Below are positions 16,001 to 17,181 of a stretch of 17,181 bases of DNA, in pieces. Each line of letters begins with the position of its first letter. The stretch's first letter is position 1. The stretch spans positions 1 through 17,181 of the forward strand of contig CAMLJW010000057.1 in the NCBI GenBank assembly GCA_946480485.1, written 5' to 3'. The position numbers were made by a program, and so were the translations under genes. This DNA comes from an uncultured Streptomyces sp. Lineage in GTDB: Bacteria; Actinomycetota; Actinomycetes; Streptomycetales; Streptomycetaceae. The notes under the pieces are model-generated. The model ran no database searches, was not told the origin of the DNA, and worked only from the letters and a program-made list of their open reading frames with translations.

Positions 16001-16306
16001 CCAGTGCACAGCATGCGCGAAACGGTGAATCTGGATCGCGACGGTGTTGTCCTGGCCTGACCTGGCAACCCAGCCGAGATGGGGCAGCCCTGTGTCGAAG
16101 ACCATGTCGAGCGCGTCCTGATCGGCCGGTCCCACACCCTCGACCTGCCAGGCTTCGGTGCCGACCTGGAGCAGCGACTTACCGGCGGCCTGGGAGCGGC
16201 GGAGCGTGGCTTCTTCCCCGATCTTGGCACCGGAGGAGGCACGGTTGCCCAGGAGCCTGAGGACGATTGTCGTGGGGGCGCCGTAGGAAAGTTCCTGGAT
16301 CTTCAC
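13046..16306 (-). CDS. superfamily 1 helicase of the UPF1/DNA2 type (CnuH-like)
   Basis: A 1086-residue protein from GTG 16306. This start forms a GTGA overlap with the kinase stop and has GGAGG (16313-16317) six bases upstream, so the longer frame to 16381 is rejected. Residues 1-~415 are an N-terminal region of unknown fold. The AAA_11/AAA_12 core follows: motif Q-like FTEQQQAAV (~425), Walker A QGPPGTGKTS (447-454), Ia LLTSFQHDAVDEV, II IVDEAARANP (Asp777/Glu778), III VGDHRQLPHLL (~802), IV LDTQFRMHP (~862), V VGTVDAFQGREFD (~993) and VI NRLCVAMSRQKRLLIVVGD (~1036-1054). About 280 residues, largely helical, lie between motifs Ia and II, a large stalk/1B-type insertion. This class translocates 5'-3' on single-stranded RNA or DNA using ATP. 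In the operon it would unwind or feed substrate to the McrB/McrC-like complex or the HEPN enzymes. Confidence 0.92.
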   Translation of the reverse strand: MKIQELSYGAPTTIVLRLLGNRASSGAKIGEEATLRRSQAAGKSLLQVGTEAWQVEGVGPADQDALDMVFDTGLPHLGWVARSGQDNTVAIQIHRFAHAVHWDGDVGITFDEKTLESIARVQSGRARVKKVENWLAEQFLLPDLRGSDRPARLFASAGPNQAASSDNAFLLHGKSFSAPVERRNGQLWVRTVRRVRRGQSSAVALTLVKADVEFRDSTFVTTFREEHNAAFQKLLSSGKQYLNHWDGYSERERRQIAERAVTLGSAQYTRVHQIDSRTFRFHLDPNSGKEFLDRLSDEHSDLEASSHPPDGLTDGMVQIEGPRHEASFSGTVAWVNAAACEIALRAPEEREFTPPPKDGAVYLSLAGDRVRLARQRKARNKIAKMETPMPQLGLLLEGAPVQGTPSGRKIIEPTSLAAFAPYRSFTEQQQAAVRLALNTPDIVLIQGPPGTGKTSVITAIQQCLVQLGKEAGNVGHGVLLTSFQHDAVDEVVRRTEVLGLPAVKIGSRQYEDGNRRVQDWCDRKANELRTALSPAGQLQRAVRQVETLVIGYGKQPLSPGHTAELIGQIDRLAGSYLPVTLRSRLMRAHSDLAAATDQPRFAVDDLAPLRRAVSGIRTDPTSFSDDGPHMARKALLRLASQDAFADEDRVLLEEAAAWEESETPPAPFLERVALLRDRLLDLAAPIMAPLRVASDDELVRLFGEVVGALRERLETSADGAAAAVEQFLDELENDPDAVAEAVRDFTAVLAATCQQSSSKAMAEEVGNHIQFDTVIVDEAARANPLDLMIPLCLATRRIILVGDHRQLPHLLEPDIERELETSAEEDILTALRQSMFERLFHYLRAAKHEKGRAEREITLDTQFRMHPVLGAFVSDAFYAEDTKLDSGPNTAALHHGIERYGDLVAVWAHLGQDRFPGEDAGRSKSRPAEATWIAEELLRLCDEAPAEHDFGVIAFYRAQVQAIWTALQAVGLAVRDRSGEYRASGRLTDRLHVGTVDAFQGREFDIVLLSVTRSNNHPGGTSRANRRKYGHLLLTNRLCVAMSRQKRLLIVVGDETMFDAAMTVGEVKGLVSFRELCKEGSHGRVI

Positions 16307-16317
16307 TCGTGGCCTCC
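16303..16317 (-). promoter_or_regulatory. GTGA coupling site and ribosome binding site for the helicase
   Basis: GGAGG (16313-16317) lies in the last codons of the kinase gene, six bases before GTG 16306-16304, and the kinase TGA is 16305-16303. The overlap decides the helicase start and implies that ribosomes ending the kinase restart on the helicase. Confidence 0.8.
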
Positions 16318-17181
16318 GGGATGCACGGCGAAGCACAGCCAACGGTTCGGGCGGTTCGGCCGGGCAATGCGAACGCTCCACATCGGTTGGCCCTCCGCCG
16401 CAGGGAGCATCGCGACTGTGCCGTCTGGAAGCGACCGTCTCGACGTGGCGTCAGGGGACACGAGCTCGACCGTCATGCCCGCGTGGTTGCCGATCTTCAG
16501 GCGCCTGCCTTCCCACCGCAGTTGGAACATCAACCGATCCGGGTCGGCCACCAGGCCGAGTACCGCACCACGGGTCAGATGGAGCTCCTCACCGTCGACC
16601 CCGACCAGTTCAGCCCGGCTGATCGCCGGTGGCTCCGGATCGTCGTCGGCAGCGTGTGGTCCCGCTTCGTTGCCGAGATCGACAAGCACCTGGGTATGGA
16701 GGGTGGCCGGGCGGGAGGTCTCGTCGCACCAGGGGCACCGCTCGACCGTCGCGTCGACGTAATACGTCATGGTGCACGCGGAACAGGGCACCGTGGCTGC
16801 AGCGGCGGCTCGAAGGAGGTCGGCCCATACACCCTGGCCCGGCCGCTGGTCACGTTGGTTCAGTCCCTCAACGAACGTCCATCGGAAGCAGTCCTTAAGT
16901 GCAGCGTCGAATACCAGCGTCCTGGGAATGCCGAGGGTTGACCTATTCGACTGGTCGCCCGGATGGTCGATCCACGGATGCGATCCGTCGAGAGCGTCCG
17001 CCTCCTCCTGCTCATCCGCTTCGTAGAGGCCATCTCCTATGAACGGGTGGTGGAGCGCGAGTACCTCGTATGCGATGACGGCGAACGCGAAGGCGTCACT
17101 GAGGCTGTTGGCCGGCAGACCGGACCCGGGTCGGAGCTCAGGGGCGGAGTAACGCGCGGTGTATTCCGGCCGCCCGGCCGC
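16303..17181 (-). CDS. Ser/Thr protein kinase C-lobe with zinc ribbon, TerY-P-type (5' end outside the window)
   Basis: 292 codons of an open frame run in from the right edge. The first part is the kinase C-lobe: activation-segment end YTARYSAPEL (APE motif), helix F SDAFAFAVIAYEVL with the invariant Asp, the conserved HPF, PWIDHPGDQSNRSTLGIPR, and NQRDQRP with the subdomain XI Arg. A CxxC...CxxC zinc ribbon follows (CSACTMTYYVDATVERCPWC). The last ~120 residues are a beta-rich domain (ELHLTRGAVLGL, RRLKIGNHAGMTVEL) that might be FHA-like. The ATP loop, HRD and DFG motifs lie outside the window, so catalytic competence cannot be judged. The layout resembles kinases from vWA/PP2C/kinase (TerY-P) triads. 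It is the first visible operon gene and overlaps the helicase start by 4 bp, indicating translational coupling. Confidence 0.85.
   Translation of the reverse strand, partial: AAGRPEYTARYSAPELRPGSGLPANSLSDAFAFAVIAYEVLALHHPFIGDGLYEADEQEEADALDGSHPWIDHPGDQSNRSTLGIPRTLVFDAALKDCFRWTFVEGLNQRDQRPGQGVWADLLRAAAAATVPCSACTMTYYVDATVERCPWCDETSRPATLHTQVLVDLGNEAGPHAADDDPEPPAISRAELVGVDGEELHLTRGAVLGLVADPDRLMFQLRWEGRRLKIGNHAGMTVELVSPDATSRRSLPDGTVAMLPAAEGQPMWSVRIARPNRPNRWLCFAVHPGGHE

Noticed and set aside
16307..16381. Longer helicase start at 16381
   Set aside because: The GTG at 16306 has GGAGG and a GTGA stop-start overlap; the extra 25 residues are antisense-like filler within the kinase gene.
1..17181. CRISPR array or cas genes to go with the CARF protein
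   Set aside because: No regularly spaced direct repeats and no Cas10, Cas7 or Cas1/2-like frames were found on either strand.

Overview
The window is high-GC DNA with Streptomyces-like gene content: a typical streptomycete winged-helix regulator, cobalamin-independent methionine synthase, IS1182 and IS630 transposases of the kind common in that genus, and strong G/C codon bias. The genus is inferred, not proven. No rRNA, tRNA or CRISPR array was seen.

Left part (1 to about 5240) is a worn genomic junction. On the minus strand it holds a decayed DszC/SfnB-type flavin monooxygenase gene that runs off the left edge (three in-frame stops plus a deletion and frame change). Next to it is an intact OmpR-type winged-helix regulator gene (543-1106). 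A metE gene follows that has lost both its first ~200 and last ~80 codons. It is fused at about 2815 to an IS1182-family element cut inside its transposase. A plus-strand IS630-family element (4155-5220) with frame lesions follows. The intact regulator, the sulfur-scavenging-type monooxygenase and metE hint at an ancestral sulfur/methionine neighbourhood broken up by IS activity and deletions.

Right part (5399 to beyond 17181) is a compact six-gene minus-strand operon with overlapping or nearly touching genes. In transcription order it encodes: the end of a Ser/Thr protein kinase with a zinc ribbon; a UPF1/DNA2-like SF1 helicase; a winged-helix protein with a C-terminal HEPN RNase motif; a McrB-like AAA+ NTPase with ~350 residues of coiled coil; a DUF2357/McrC-like partner with C-terminal zinc ribbons; and a CARF-HEPN protein of the TIGR02710/Csm6-like class.

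This set best fits a CoCoNuT (coiled-coil nuclease tandem) system, an McrBC-derived type IV restriction group predicted to act on RNA, here with a kinase of the kind seen in TerY-P (vWA, PP2C phosphatase, kinase) modules. A plausible reading is that the coiled-coil McrB/McrC-like pair and the helicase recognise and remodel foreign nucleic acid, the HEPN protein is one RNase effector, and the CARF-HEPN protein is a second, ligand-triggered RNase. The kinase would add phosphorylation control. This is inference from domain content; the operon's 5' end, its promoter and the rest of the kinase lie outside the window.
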